From positions 248,001-312,000 of the forward strand of contig CP060260.1 in assembly GCA_023898805.1 (NCBI GenBank): a stretch of DNA of 64,000 bases. Direction: 5' to 3'. This DNA comes from Rhodospirillales bacterium (GTDB lineage Bacteria > Pseudomonadota > Alphaproteobacteria > Micavibrionales > UBA1664). The notes below the pieces were generated by a model. That model was not told where the DNA came from, did no database searches, and was given only the letters and a program-made list of their open reading frames with translations. A program made the position numbers and the translations under genes. Of this stretch, positions 41,605 to 52,100 are shown one piece after another (the stretch's first letter is position 1; every line of letters starts with the position of its first letter).

Positions 41605-42774
41605 TCACGCGAGCAGCGCCGCGTTCAGTGACGTCAGCACCAAGCGCCCTGCCTGCGTCGGGACAAGCCGTCCCGGTACGTCGGCCAAAAGCCCCGCCGC
41701 CTGCAATTCCGGCACAAGGCCCAGATTGAGCCCGCCCTGTTCAAGCCCGTCCAACGCCACACCCTCGCGCAGACGCAATCCCATCATCAGCCGCTCCTCG
41801 AACCGCGCGCGCGCGTCTATGGCCTCAAACGGATGATAGCCGTGCCCATCCGCCCGCACCCGCTCCAGCCACACTTCCGGCGCGCGGTGGGTCCGCGTCG
41901 CAAGCCAGTCCGAACTTAAAAACACCCGTCCATGCGCGCCGGGACCGATGCCCGCATATTCGCCATACCGCCAATAGGTCAGGTTGTGGCGGCTCTCGCA
42001 CCCCGGCCGCGCGTGGTTGGAAACTTCATAAGCTGGCATCCCATGTGCATCCATCATGTTTTGTGTGATTTCATAGAATATTGCCGCCTGATCTTCATCC
42101 GGAATCTTAAGACGGTCAGAATGGTACAGCGTAAAAAACTGCGTATTCGGCTCGATGGTCAGTTGATACGCCGACAGATGGTCCCCCGCCATGCTCAGCG
42201 CCGCGCGCAATTCGTTTTCCCACGCATCCGGCGTCTGGCCGGGCCGGGCATAGATCAGGTCGAAGGAATAGCGCGGAAAGATCCGCGCCGCCAGATCGAC
42301 CGCCGCCCGCGCCTCCTCCACGCTGTGCTGCCGCCCCAGCGCGGCCAGATCGGCAGGCACCAGCGATTGCACCCCTATCGACACGCGGTTGACCCCCGCT
42401 GCGCGGAAATCGCGGAATTTTCCGGCCTCGACCGAGGTGGGATTGGCCTCCAGCGTGATTTCGCAATCATCGGCCAGCATCCACACACGGCCCGCCGCCG
42501 CGATCACCGCCGCGACCGTATCCGCCGCCATCAAACTGGGCGTCCCGCCCCCGAAAAAGATCGACGTGACCCGGCGCGCACCCAATTGTCCAGCGGTGTA
42601 TTCCAGTTCGCGCAGCAGCGCCGCCGCCCACGCCGCGTCGTCCACCCCTGCCCGCACATGGCTGTTGAAATCGCAATACGGGCATTTGGCCTTGCAAAAC
42701 GGCCAGTGGACGTAAAGGGCTATGGGTGGAGGCGTGTCCGGCATTAACAAAATTGGGGCTTTATCCTGCGACAT
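41605..42774 (-). CDS. hemW: Radical SAM protein HemW (heme chaperone)
   Basis: 389 residues. The iron-sulphur motif CKAKCPYCDF (CX3CX2C, then F) lies near residues 27-36 inside LYVHWPFCKAKCPYCDFNSH, with IFFGGGTPSLM (SAM-binding), ITLEANPTSVE and RVSIGVQSL. The C-terminal HemW domain is present. Once annotated as oxygen-independent coproporphyrinogen oxidase; HemW lacks that enzyme's extra N-terminal Cys and acts in heme delivery. It usually follows rdgB directly; here a plus-strand gene separates them. Confidence 0.93.
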   Translation of the reverse strand: MSQDKAPILLMPDTPPPIALYVHWPFCKAKCPYCDFNSHVRAGVDDAAWAAALLRELEYTAGQLGARRVTSIFFGGGTPSLMAADTVAAVIAAAGRVWMLADDCEITLEANPTSVEAGKFRDFRAAGVNRVSIGVQSLVPADLAALGRQHSVEEARAAVDLAARIFPRYSFDLIYARPGQTPDAWENELRAALSMAGDHLSAYQLTIEPNTQFFTLYHSDRLKIPDEDQAAIFYEITQNMMDAHGMPAYEVSNHARPGCESRHNLTYWRYGEYAGIGPGAHGRVFLSSDWLATRTHRAPEVWLERVRADGHGYHPFEAIDARARFEERLMMGLRLREGVALDGLEQGGLNLGLVPELQAAGLLADVPGRLVPTQAGRLVLTSLNAALLA

Positions 42775-42876
42775 GATTACTGGGGATTTTTACACTTTTA
42801 TAATTTGAATTATCCGTTCCAGATTGGTTATATGCAAAAAAAGAAACAAATAAAACAGCATGGAACAGGGAAAATC

Positions 42877-44271
42877 ATGACAGCGATGGTAGTGGTTCCA
42901 AGGGATGAAACACGCCATTATGTCATCGGCAGCGAGGACGGCCTGACCAAACAGGACCTGTTGTATATGCGCCGCCGCGTCAAACAACTGGTGCGTAACC
43001 TCAGAAAGAAATACGCCTTTCTTGGCCGGGCATTGGGGGATGAGAACGGCTATCAGGTGCGCGCCGACCTGAATCTGGAATCGCGAACGGTCAAAATCCA
43101 CTTTGAACGGATCGTTGAAAATCCGGACGCACGAAACATCATCAATACCGCCGCGATACTGGAAGCGTCGGTGGCACTCCTGAAACCCCGCACGCGCGAA
43201 CAGCTGGCCGCCATGGGGCTGGAAAAAGACCCGGATGTTCCCGTGCGCGCAGTTTCACTCTCGGGCCGCATCATGCGCCCCGGTGTTAGAAATATGCTTC
43301 CGATTGAGGATCTGCGCATCCATACCGCGCCGGAAGCCGGCACCGATATATTCGACAAGCTCATCCTCAACGGGTTTATCTATCATCCGCGCGGCGCAAA
43401 TTACATCCCGCTGTTTAGCGACGAACCGATGGAGCCGATTGGCCGCGGCCTTCGCCGCAGCATGGCGAAACGTCCGGTCCACGCCCTCTCGGAAGACCAG
43501 CGTAATTACGTACGCAATACTTTTGGCAAATTTGAAACCAATTTCTACGGCCGCCATGGGCATGTTCTTGAATCGGTCGTTTTCGACGTCGATCCGTTCG
43601 ACCACAGCTTCCGTATGGATTTTCGCGTCGCCGCGGCCTTCAAAGGCAAGGGTGCCGCCGATTTTTCGCTTCAGGGCGATTTCGATCTTTACTGGCGCAA
43701 CAAGGGCGGCGACGGCACGGCGCTGTTGCTGAACGTGCGCGGCGGGCTGAGCCGTAAATTCCACGAACGCGCCCGCATGACCGAACCGATGAACATCGAC
43801 GGCAAAAAACGCGCGGCAGCGTCCGACGCCCTGTTCAACCTGATCGCCATGTCCGGAAAACTCTCCGTGCACGATGCCGGTGTTTCGCGCGAAAGAAAAA
43901 AAGAGATCAAATTCCGCCGCCCCAGCGCCGACGAAAGACGGTACGAACATCGCGTCCGGCGACGGGTTGAAGACCTTTACGCGGACAGCTTCCTGCGCCA
44001 AGCGCCGGATGCCCTGACGCGGGAGGCGGAACCCGCCGATGATCTGTCCCCTGCGCCCGCCGATGCGCCGGTGGATGCCGCCGCGCTTAGCCACATATTC
44101 ATATCCGCCGCGAGCATCAGCAACGACGGATCGAGCTGGAAAAAATCGCCCGCGCCGAAAAACCGAAAAAAAGCGACAAGATCCGCGTGGAAAAAACGTA
44201 AAAAAGCCAAGCCGTGGAAACGGCATGATGGCGATGCGCGGCGCGCCCGCCTAGAAAACCGTTTCCATTAA
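42877..44271 (+). CDS. Unknown protein with Lys/Arg-rich C-terminal tail
   Basis: 464 residues from the ATG at 42877 (AGGG 6-7 nt upstream); in-frame starts at 42805 and 42832 are weaker. A charged helical N-terminus (TKQDLLYMRRRVKQLVRNLR) and a mixed central region with many aromatic residues (FETNFYGRHGHVLESVVFDV; AADFSLQGDFDLYWRNKG). A strongly basic tail (KKSPAPKNRKKATRSAWKKR) suggests nucleic-acid or envelope binding. Not recognised. It interrupts the rph-rdgB-hemW order in the opposite orientation, and its last 21 nt overlap the end of rdgB. Confidence 0.65.
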   Translation: MTAMVVVPRDETRHYVIGSEDGLTKQDLLYMRRRVKQLVRNLRKKYAFLGRALGDENGYQVRADLNLESRTVKIHFERIVENPDARNIINTAAILEASVALLKPRTREQLAAMGLEKDPDVPVRAVSLSGRIMRPGVRNMLPIEDLRIHTAPEAGTDIFDKLILNGFIYHPRGANYIPLFSDEPMEPIGRGLRRSMAKRPVHALSEDQRNYVRNTFGKFETNFYGRHGHVLESVVFDVDPFDHSFRMDFRVAAAFKGKGAADFSLQGDFDLYWRNKGGDGTALLLNVRGGLSRKFHERARMTEPMNIDGKKRAAASDALFNLIAMSGKLSVHDAGVSRERKKEIKFRRPSADERRYEHRVRRRVEDLYADSFLRQAPDALTREAEPADDLSPAPADAPVDAAALSHIFISAASISNDGSSWKKSPAPKNRKKATRSAWKKRKKAKPWKRHDGDARRARLENRFH

Positions 44272-44886
44272 CGCGGCCAACGCGCGGGCGCGGTGGGAAT
44301 AAGCGTTTTTTTCGTCCATCGACATTTGCGCGAATGTGCGTGTTTCGCCCGTTGGCATGAAAACCGGATCGTAACCGTGCCCTCCGCTCCCGCGCGGCGG
44401 CCAGACGATTTCCCCGTCCACCCGGCCTTCCGCCCACTCGACATGGCCGTCCGGCCATGCCAGCACCAGCACGGCCATGAAATGCGCGCCCCGGTCGGTT
44501 GCATCGCCCATGCGTTCATGCACCAGCCGCATCGCCTTCATCGGGTCTTTTTCCGGCCCCATCCAGCGCGCCGAATAAATGCCGGGATTCCCGCCCAGCG
44601 CCGTGACACACAGGCCGGAATCGTCGGCCATGCACGGCAGGCCAGATGCCCTCGCCCCTGCCACCGCCTTGATCGTCGCGTTTTCAAGAAAACTCGCCCC
44701 GTCCTCGACCGGCTCGGGCAAATCGACATCGACCGCCGAAAGCAGCTTTTCCACCCGCCCGCGCAACAATGTCTCGAATTCGGCCATCTTGCCCGCGTTA
44801 TGCGTGGCCACCACCAATGGCCCGCCCGCAAATTTGCGCGGCGCGGCGCCTTTTTTTAACTTATTCCGCAATTCAGGCATAACCAA
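44251..44886 (-). CDS. rdgB: dITP/XTP pyrophosphatase RdgB (HAM1 family)
   Basis: 211 residues. The core starts at LVVATHNAGKMAEFETLL (the T-x-N-x-x-K signature), with EDGASFLENATIKA, ADDSGLCVTALGGNPGIYSARW, and GGHGYDPVFMP plus SHRARAL near the end. It removes dITP and XTP from the nucleotide pool. Start at 44886 or 44880 (MPELRN). Same strand as rph, 20-nt gap, so probably cotranscribed. Overlaps the convergent gene by 21 nt. Confidence 0.95.
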   Translation of the reverse strand: MVMPELRNKLKKGAAPRKFAGGPLVVATHNAGKMAEFETLLRGRVEKLLSAVDVDLPEPVEDGASFLENATIKAVAGARASGLPCMADDSGLCVTALGGNPGIYSARWMGPEKDPMKAMRLVHERMGDATDRGAHFMAVLVLAWPDGHVEWAEGRVDGEIVWPPRGSGGHGYDPVFMPTGETRTFAQMSMDEKNAYSHRARALAALMETVF

Positions 44887-44906
44887 AGTATATCACAAAG
44901 CGCCAC

Positions 44907-45626
44907 TCATTGCCCTAACGCTTCCTTTTGCGCTGCGGCGAGTTCACCGCACCCCTTTTTGGCAAGGGCCAGAAGCGCCATCAGTTCGTCTTCCGTGAAC
45001 GGCGTTTTTTCGGCGGTGCCCTGCACCTCCACCATCCGGCCCGAACCGGTGATGACGAAATTGGCGTCCGTCTCGGCGCTTGAATCCTCGGCGTAATCGA
45101 GGTCCAGCACCGGCACGCCTTGATAAATCCCGCATGAAATCGCGGCGACGGAATCGACGATCGGCTCGATCGCGATGACGTTCATTTTTTTCATGTGCGC
45201 GATCGCCTGAACCAGCGCGACATAGGCGCCGGTGATCGCGGCGGTGCGCGTCCCCCCGTCGGCCTGAATGACGTCGCAATCGATCCTGATCTGCCGTTCG
45301 CCCAGCGCCTCCAGCTTGACCACCGCGCGCAACGCCCGCCCGATCAGCCGCTGGATTTCCTGCGTCCGTCCCGATTGCTTGCCCTTGGCCGCCTCGCGGT
45401 CGGTGCGCGTATTGGTCGCGCGGGGCAACATGCCGTATTCCGCCGTCACCCACCCCTTGCCCGTGCCTTTCAGCCAGCCGGGAGTCTTGTCCTCGACCGT
45501 CGCCAGACACAAGACATGCGTATCGCCGAATTTGGCCAGACACGACCCTTCGGCGTATTTCGATACGCCGGTCACCAGTTCGATATTGCGCAGGGAATCA
45601 GGGGCGCGTCCTGATGGGCGGAGCAT
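44907..45626 (-). CDS. rph: Ribonuclease PH
   Basis: 239 residues, full length. MLRPSGRAPDSLRNIELVTG, FGDTHVLCLATVEDKTPGWL, WVTAEYGMLPRATNTRTDRE, RLIGRALRAVV and CDVIQADGGTRTAAITGAYV are all classical RNase PH segments. Phosphorolytic trimming of tRNA 3' ends. Divergent from hrcA with a ~100-nt gap, a conserved alphaproteobacterial layout. Confidence 0.98.
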   Translation of the reverse strand: MLRPSGRAPDSLRNIELVTGVSKYAEGSCLAKFGDTHVLCLATVEDKTPGWLKGTGKGWVTAEYGMLPRATNTRTDREAAKGKQSGRTQEIQRLIGRALRAVVKLEALGERQIRIDCDVIQADGGTRTAAITGAYVALVQAIAHMKKMNVIAIEPIVDSVAAISCGIYQGVPVLDLDYAEDSSAETDANFVITGSGRMVEVQGTAEKTPFTEDELMALLALAKKGCGELAAAQKEALGQ

Positions 45627-45728
45627 GGTTTTTCCTTTGTCTTGATTGGCGATCCCGGCACCTTACAGCCTTCCCGCCCGGCTGCAAGGGGTTTGCAAGC
45701 CGGGGCCCCATGCCCTAAATTCCCTGTC

Positions 45729-46757
45729 ATGCTTGCCGAAATGGACGCCCGCGCCCGCGCGATATTCCAGCTTGTCGTGGATTCCTATCTCACCACGCGC
45801 GAACCCGTGGGCTCGCGCACGATTTCACAACTTTTGAACACCTCGCTTTCCCCCGCCTCGATCCGTGGCGTGATGGCGGAGCTTGAGGGGATGGGTCTGC
45901 TCTATGCCCCGCACACCTCGGCCGGACGCCTGCCCACCGAAACCGGCCTGCGCTTGTATGTCGATGCGCTGCTTGAGGTGCGCAATCTCGACGACGACGC
46001 CCGCCGCCATATCGACACGCTGGCTGCCCGCCGCAACGCCGGACCGGATGCGCTGATGGCCGATGCGGGCCGCCTTGTCGCGGGCCTGACCGAGGCGGTG
46101 TCCATCGTCGCCACACCCGGCCGCGAAAGCGCGGTGCGCCAGATCCAGTTTGTCGGGCTGGATGCCCGCCGCGCGCTGGCGGTCATCGTCTTCGCCGACG
46201 GCAATGTCGAAAACCGCATCATCGGCCTGCCCGACGGCGTCAGCCCGTCCGCGCTGATTGCCGCGACCAACTTCCTCAATGCCCGCTTGAGCGGACATAC
46301 ACTGGCCGCCGCGCGCCGCGCCATCCTTGACGACATCGCCGCGCGTCGTACCGAACTCGACGCGCTCAGCGCCCATGTCGTCGAACAGGGGCTTGCCGTG
46401 ATCGACCGCCAGACCGGGCGCATGTTCGTGCGCGGCACGGCGGAATTGCTCAACGACGTGCATGCGATCGGCGAACTCGACACCATCCAGAAACTCATCG
46501 ACCTGCTCGACCAGCAGGAAACCATGGCCAGAGTGATTGAAGCCGCCGAGGGCGGACAAGGCGTGCGCATCTATATCGGTTCGGAAAACCGGCTGTTCAA
46601 AAACGCCAACATCGCGATGGTGGTGGCCCCCGCCCGCGACGCGGACCAAAAGGTCGTGGGCGCGGTGGGCGTGATCGGCCCGACCTATATCAATTATGGC
46701 CGTATCGTGCCCATCGTCGACGCCACCAGCCAAATGATCGCCCGGCTTCTGGGCTGA
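45729..46757 (+). CDS. hrcA: Heat-inducible transcription repressor HrcA
   Basis: 342 residues from the ATG at 45729 (MLAEMDARARAIFQLVVDSY); an upstream TTG frame start at 45642 is unconvincing. Winged-helix HTH: TTREPVGSRTISQLL, SPASIRGVMAELEGMGLL and HTSAGRLPTETGLRLYVD. The C-terminal GAF-like domain ends VGAVGVIGPTYINYGRIVP. HrcA normally binds CIRCE elements before groESL and sometimes dnaK; no CIRCE was seen in this window. grpE follows after 52 nt on the same strand. Confidence 0.97.
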   Translation: MLAEMDARARAIFQLVVDSYLTTREPVGSRTISQLLNTSLSPASIRGVMAELEGMGLLYAPHTSAGRLPTETGLRLYVDALLEVRNLDDDARRHIDTLAARRNAGPDALMADAGRLVAGLTEAVSIVATPGRESAVRQIQFVGLDARRALAVIVFADGNVENRIIGLPDGVSPSALIAATNFLNARLSGHTLAAARRAILDDIAARRTELDALSAHVVEQGLAVIDRQTGRMFVRGTAELLNDVHAIGELDTIQKLIDLLDQQETMARVIEAAEGGQGVRIYIGSENRLFKNANIAMVVAPARDADQKVVGAVGVIGPTYINYGRIVPIVDATSQMIARLLG

Positions 46758-46809
46758 AATCCTGACGCGGTTCTTGATCCTGCGCCCGCAACCCTCTAAA
46801 TAATGTGCC

Positions 46810-47382
46810 ATGACCGAAGCCGCGAAGCACAACGAAGACACGACGCCCCAGCCCGAAGCCGAATCCGCCGCGCCCATGGATGCCGGCACCGACGCCTTGC
46901 GCGCCGAACTGGCCGACGCGAAGGACAAGATGCTGCGCGCGCTGGCCGATGCCGAAAATGTCCGCAAACGGGCCGAACGCGCCCAGATCGACGCAAGCAA
47001 ATTCGCCGTGGCGGGTTTCGCGCGCGACCTGCTCGACGTCGCCGACAACCTGCGCCGCGCGATCGACAGCGTTCCCGCCGCCCAACGCACAGACGCGATC
47101 GAAAACCTGCTTCAGGGGGTTGAGGCGACGGAGCGCGCGATGCTGTCCGCCTTTGAAAAAAACGGCATCCGCAAAATCGCCCCCGCCGCCGGCACGTTCG
47201 ACCCCAATATTCACGAAGTGATGTTCGAGGCGGAAGTCCCCGGCAAAAAACAGGGCGAGATCATCCAGCTTGTCGAATGTGGTTACATGCTGCACGAACG
47301 CCTGCTGCGCCCCGCGCGCGTCGGCGTCGCCAAGGGCGATCCCAACATCCCCGCCGCCCATAGCCTCGACCAGTCGGTGTAG
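46810..47382 (+). CDS. grpE: Nucleotide exchange factor GrpE
   Basis: 190 residues. The acidic disordered start is followed by a long coiled coil (LADAKDKMLRALADAENVRK) and the C-terminal beta domain with FDPNIHEVMFEAEVPGK and GYMLHERLLRPARVGVAKG. It releases ADP from DnaK. Downstream of hrcA, probably one operon; dnaK lies 5 kb away beyond unrelated genes. Confidence 0.97.
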   Translation: MTEAAKHNEDTTPQPEAESAAPMDAGTDALRAELADAKDKMLRALADAENVRKRAERAQIDASKFAVAGFARDLLDVADNLRRAIDSVPAAQRTDAIENLLQGVEATERAMLSAFEKNGIRKIAPAAGTFDPNIHEVMFEAEVPGKKQGEIIQLVECGYMLHERLLRPARVGVAKGDPNIPAAHSLDQSV

Positions 47383-47452
47383 ACACCCCCGCCGGGCGAA
47401 TCTGTTACGCTTGGACCGGTTATGCCATCCAATCCGTATACGGGTTCTCTCC

Positions 47453-48178
47453 ATGAAACGCCCCCGCCTTTCCGCGCTCGCCTTTTTCGCCGTCTTTTCC
47501 GCCGCGCTGCCTGCACACGCGCAACAAGTTTCACAACCCCTGACCGGCGCGGTATGGGCCACCACCGACTACGTCAACCGCGGCATTTCGCGCTCCGACG
47601 GGCCCGCGCTGCAAGGCCGCATCCAGCTTAACCACGCGCCCACCGGCCTGTTCGCCGGGGCGGCGGCATCGACCGTCGACCTCAATACCGACCCCGATGC
47701 AAATGTCGAAACCGTCCTGTTCGGCGGTCTTCAGGGAAATTACGAAGGCATCGATTATAACGGAAAACTTTCGTGGTACGCCTATCCCGGCGGCAACAAC
47801 GGCAAGGAAGATTACGTCGAACTGGCGCTGACCGGCGGTTACGATTTCGGACCGTTCTATGCATCGGGCACATGGGCGTTTTCGCCCGATTACATCAACG
47901 GGTCCGGCGCATCCTTCTATTACGGCGCCGATCTGGTCGTGCCCGTCGTCTATGACCTCAAGGCCAAGGCGCATATGGGATTCCAGTTCGTCAACCGGGA
48001 CAACAGCTACATTCAAAGCGGCGCAATGGATTGGGGTCTTGGCCTTTGGTACAACTACGCGCCGTGGGATATGGATATCGGCCTGCAATACACCGACACC
48101 GACCTGTCCAAATCAGAATGCCGCGAACATTGCGGCGCCCGCGCCGCGCTGGTTGCCTCCAAGGATTTCGGCATGTAG
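47453..48178 (+). CDS. TIGR02001-like exported beta-barrel protein
   Basis: 241 residues from the ATG at 47453. Signal peptide MKRPRLSALAFFAVFSAALP, cleavage near AHA-QQ. The mature start SQPLTGAVWATTDYVNRGIS matches the conserved N-terminus of the TIGR02001 family (putative outer-membrane proteins that open with an anchored 'SDYxxRGxS' strand; recalled). Alternating strands are visible and the protein ends ALVASKDFGM. Two Cys (SKSECREHC) form a close pair. Function unknown; often near transporters. Confidence 0.75.
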   Translation: MKRPRLSALAFFAVFSAALPAHAQQVSQPLTGAVWATTDYVNRGISRSDGPALQGRIQLNHAPTGLFAGAAASTVDLNTDPDANVETVLFGGLQGNYEGIDYNGKLSWYAYPGGNNGKEDYVELALTGGYDFGPFYASGTWAFSPDYINGSGASFYYGADLVVPVVYDLKAKAHMGFQFVNRDNSYIQSGAMDWGLGLWYNYAPWDMDIGLQYTDTDLSKSECREHCGARAALVASKDFGM

Positions 48179-48201
48179 CCGCCAAAGCGCGCGTCCCGCC
48201 C

Positions 48202-49149
48202 TCAACCCCTTCCCGGCTTGTACGAAGGCACGTAATACGCATCCAGAAGGAATCCAGGATTTCCAAAAGCCCTGTCCTGTACCCACCGCGAATCCCACAC
48301 CGCTTGCGGCGGCGGATTGTAATGCCGATCGAACAACACCCTCGCCTCCGGTACCGCGTCCAACGCCGGATCCAGCCAGCGCCGCCAGACCACCTCGTTA
48401 TGCGGCTGACGCGTAAACATCTTGTCATGCTGCGCGGAAACGAAATCGGCCTCTGCCGCGTCCATGTATCTATCAGCCAACGTCGTAAAATGGCGGGCCA
48501 CGACCACCTTGGCCGCATCCCAGTCATACGGCGTGTTCCAGCTGTCCAAAAAATGTCCGTCCAGCATGCCAGGAAAGACCGCAGTACAGAACACACGCGA
48601 AAGGCCACGCACGAACCCTGCCGTCAGGTGTTCATTCATCTCCATGCCCTTGTATCGCGCAAGCGATAGCGATGCGATCACCTCTTCCCCATCGGTAATC
48701 GTGACCGATTGATTCAATGGCTTTTTGTGCGCGCCGACGTAATCGTTGAGACTCTCGTTCCATACGGCCAGACGGCGACACCCTTCACCACGACCAAGAC
48801 AAGTCTTGTAATGCTTCAACCAGAACTGCGGCGCGCGCCGCCCGTCCGGCAAAATTCTGATGATGCTCACGCCGGTACTGCCGCCGCCAAGCGGCACGGT
48901 TTCGACCGTATAATCATCCGGCAGGCGCATCAGGTGATAGACATTGGTCAGTGTTTCAGTGTGCGTTTTCAGCAACGTAAACCCCAACGCCTGATAGAGT
49001 TTAAGACTCTCATGACCGGCGCTATCCCAATGATCGGAATACGTCACCTTGCCGCGCACGACCGAAAGATAATCGGGCAGCCACAACTCGAACCGCCCGC
49101 TTCGCTGTGCGATTCTGTTGAAATCGGCGTTGAAGGATGTTCGGGTCAT
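48202..49149 (-). CDS. Stand-alone paralogue of the adjacent helicase's C-terminal domain
   Basis: 315 residues. The ATG overlaps the helicase stop as ATGA, so translation is coupled. It lines up with the last ~310 residues of the helicase: RFELWLPDY against PVELWMPER, VTYSDHW against ITYCEFG, LKLYQALGFTLLKT against KALYDALGFNILET, RLPDDYTVE against ELPKDFTLE, IIRILPDGRR against IVRTLADGAR, DSWNTPYDWDAAK against ESWQRRGQWAEGL, and DRYMDAAEAD against HAFFDAAEAD. The N-terminal part (LYQALGFTLLKT) has a GNAT-like feel, but no CoA-binding loop is clear. Function unknown. Contains Cys at CRRL and FCTA. Confidence 0.75.
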   Translation of the reverse strand: MTRTSFNADFNRIAQRSGRFELWLPDYLSVVRGKVTYSDHWDSAGHESLKLYQALGFTLLKTHTETLTNVYHLMRLPDDYTVETVPLGGGSTGVSIIRILPDGRRAPQFWLKHYKTCLGRGEGCRRLAVWNESLNDYVGAHKKPLNQSVTITDGEEVIASLSLARYKGMEMNEHLTAGFVRGLSRVFCTAVFPGMLDGHFLDSWNTPYDWDAAKVVVARHFTTLADRYMDAAEADFVSAQHDKMFTRQPHNEVVWRRWLDPALDAVPEARVLFDRHYNPPPQAVWDSRWVQDRAFGNPGFLLDAYYVPSYKPGRG

Positions 49150-52100
49150 GACGGCATCGGGCGGTAGACGGGCGGACGGTAATACCCGTCTTGCGTAAAA
49201 TATGCGCGCGCATCCGAAGGCAGGCGGCGATAGGCGTCATAAAACGCAGCCTGCAGCGCCCCGCGCCCAGCCAGCGCATAATCAACCCATTGCATGGGCA
49301 CCTGCACACCTGTCGTTGGATTATAATAAGTCGGCAGATAACGCTGCTTTGACGTGTCGGCTTCCGCCGCATCGAAAAATGCGTGCACGAACGGCTCTAA
49401 ATCCGTGCGCAGTATGTCCAGCCCTTCCGCCCATTGCCCCCGCCGCTGCCAGCTTTCCAAAATCGGGTAATCGTTATACCCCGGTACGATGGCCGCCATC
49501 ACCACTTGCGCCAGCCACGGCGCAAGAATACGGACCGCGCGATATCCCTGAAAATTGCTTCCGACCCGCTTTAGGTAATCCGCGTCGAATTTGACCTGCG
49601 CAACGCGCGCACCGCGATCCGTAATCTCAAGATTACGGGATTCGCGCCCCTTCACGACTTTACGGTCGAACCACGCCTCGACCGGGCGGCACCCCCGCGC
49701 GGTGACATATTCGCCCGCATGGCCGCGCACGTAAAACCACGTCTCGCGCGCGCCGTCGGCCAAGGTACGGACGATCTGCGAATAACCCGCCCCGGCGCAA
49801 CGCTCCAGCGTAAAATCCTTCGGTAGTTCAAGCCGGTAATAAGGCATGCGTTTCGCTTGCTGCGTTTCAAGGATATTGAACCCCAGCGCGTCATAAAGCG
49901 CCTTACCGGAACCGAATTCGCAATACGTGATGCCGGGACGGATATTCGCCATCCGCTCGGGCATCCACAATTCGACTGGCGCGTCCGGACTTGCCGTTTT
50001 TTTGAATGCCTGCACCGCCTGCGCCCAACGCGGCGGATGCACGGGCGCATCCACCGCAAGCCAGCGTTTATCAGCGGCGATATTGTTAAAATCTATAAAA
50101 ACACCGCTGCGCCAGTCCGGTTTCTGTGATGCGACATTGCTGGTCGGACCATAGCCATAAACGTTATTCCCCCGGCTGATCGTCGCACCATGACCGTAAT
50201 TCTGCTTGTAATCAGCAAAACTGCCGGCCAGTCGTGCGACCGTCGCCTTGTTCTTTCCCAACGCTTTTTTGTGTTTGAAATACTGCGCCTCGGAAAACAG
50301 CTCTTGCGGATCTTCCTCCAGAAACGCGGCCAGAAAATCCGCCGCCGGGCCAAGCGGCCCCCGGTAATGATCCTTACGGTAAAACGCGGGCGCCACCCCG
50401 ATGCACACGCGCGAAAGATCGTCCTGCGGCACGTCCCATTCGGGGTTTTCCATGCGCATCAACTGCCCCACCCATTTCAGGCTGGTATAGCCGCGCGCGA
50501 TCAACGCGGCGCGTACGTTCGGCAACAGATCGTCGAGCGAGAAACGCGAATTGAACGCCTTGCCGTCTTGCGCCTCCATCCTGTCCCAGTGCCGCGACAG
50601 TATTTTTTCAAGCTTCGGATGATCGCGGAACAACTGCGCCGTATCGGCAGCCAGCAGGCGGCAGAATACGTCCAGTTCGCCGGGGCTATCTGCTATCGGA
50701 TCTTTTTGCCCGAATGTCTGCCTTCCGCGTCCGCCGGTCGCCAGCGCCAGCATGACGTGGTAATCGATCTGCGCCTCAGGGTGCAATGCCTTCCACTGAT
50801 GGTAAATTTCCCGCACGCTGCGATACCCGCCCTCGTTCATCCACAAACGCAGCGAGGGCAGGATTTTATCCGCGACCACCACTGTGCGCGCGCCCGGTGC
50901 CTGCACCGGATTCAGATCCATCGACGGCGCGGAAAGCGCCGCGCTTTTTTCTTCCATCGCACGAACGTAATCGTCGATCAGCGCCTGCGGCGCGATCAGC
51001 CTCGCCGCCTTCTCCTCGCGCCGCCAATACCCTTTCAGCGCGCGATCGAAACGCGTTTGATCCAAGACCTGCGGCGGAATATCGGCCTCCTTGTAAAACC
51101 GCGCGCCGCCCACCGCCTCGGCATACAGCAAGCCACGCTGTTTCATGCCGCGATCCATGACATCGATGACGATGGCGTCAAGCGTTGGATTCGCGGGGTC
51201 GATGCGCATGGCGCGCCCGCCGCGCTGCTTCGCACGCACCTGCGAAAGCGTCGGCACGATATTGAAGACCAGGCTGACCGCGCGGTTGTTGTACCCTTCC
51301 GCCCAAAGGCGCGGCGTAATCATCATCCGGATTTCGCGCGCGCGGAACGCTTCGTCCAGATCGTTGCATTCGCGCGGGCTCAACCCGCTGTGCATGGCGC
51401 GCGCGAACACCGTGCCTTCGGGCATCACCGCGCGCATGAACTTGTTTAAATGCGCGGCCGCGCTTTCCGACTGGTCGATGGTCGCGCAAAACCCAATGCT
51501 CGTGCGCGTGAACAGATCCGGCCCGCCTTCCGGGTCTTTCCAATGCAGCATCGTATCGGCGATCTGGCGATACCGCGCGACCTGATCCGTCGCCTTGGCA
51601 AGCTGCGCCGGGTCGAAATCCCCCGTCGGCAGGATGCGCACGTCGTCCATCTCGATCCCCGCCGTCATCAAAAGCAGATTGCGGTAGGGCGCGTTGATCC
51701 TGCGTTTGACCGCCTCGTCCTCGCCCAGCCGGTAGCTTTCGTGATACCCCGCAGCCGCCAGCGATTTTTCGGCGCTGAATTCCGCGCTCGCGGTCAGACA
51801 AATGATCAGGGATTCCCCGTATTGCGCGGTCAGTTCCTGCCGCCGCGCCGAAATCATGCCGTGCCCCTCGTCCAGCACCAGCACGCCGTGCCTGGCCGGG
51901 CTAAACACGCCGCGCCCCGTTCCCAGCGCCAGCGAGGTATGCGTGGTCAGTGTCACCGCGGCATTGGCCGTCTTGGAATCCTTGTTGTAGATACCCACCT
52001 TCCCCTGCGCGATCCATTGCGGGAAATAGGTGCGGATTTCATCCAGCGTCTGGTTCAAAAGCTTGTTGGTCGGTACCGCATAAATCGCGCGCACATCGCC

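Noticed and set aside
45601..47400. CIRCE element for HrcA
   Set aside because: No TTAGCACTC-N9-GAGTGCTAA-like sequence was seen near hrcA, grpE or dnaK.
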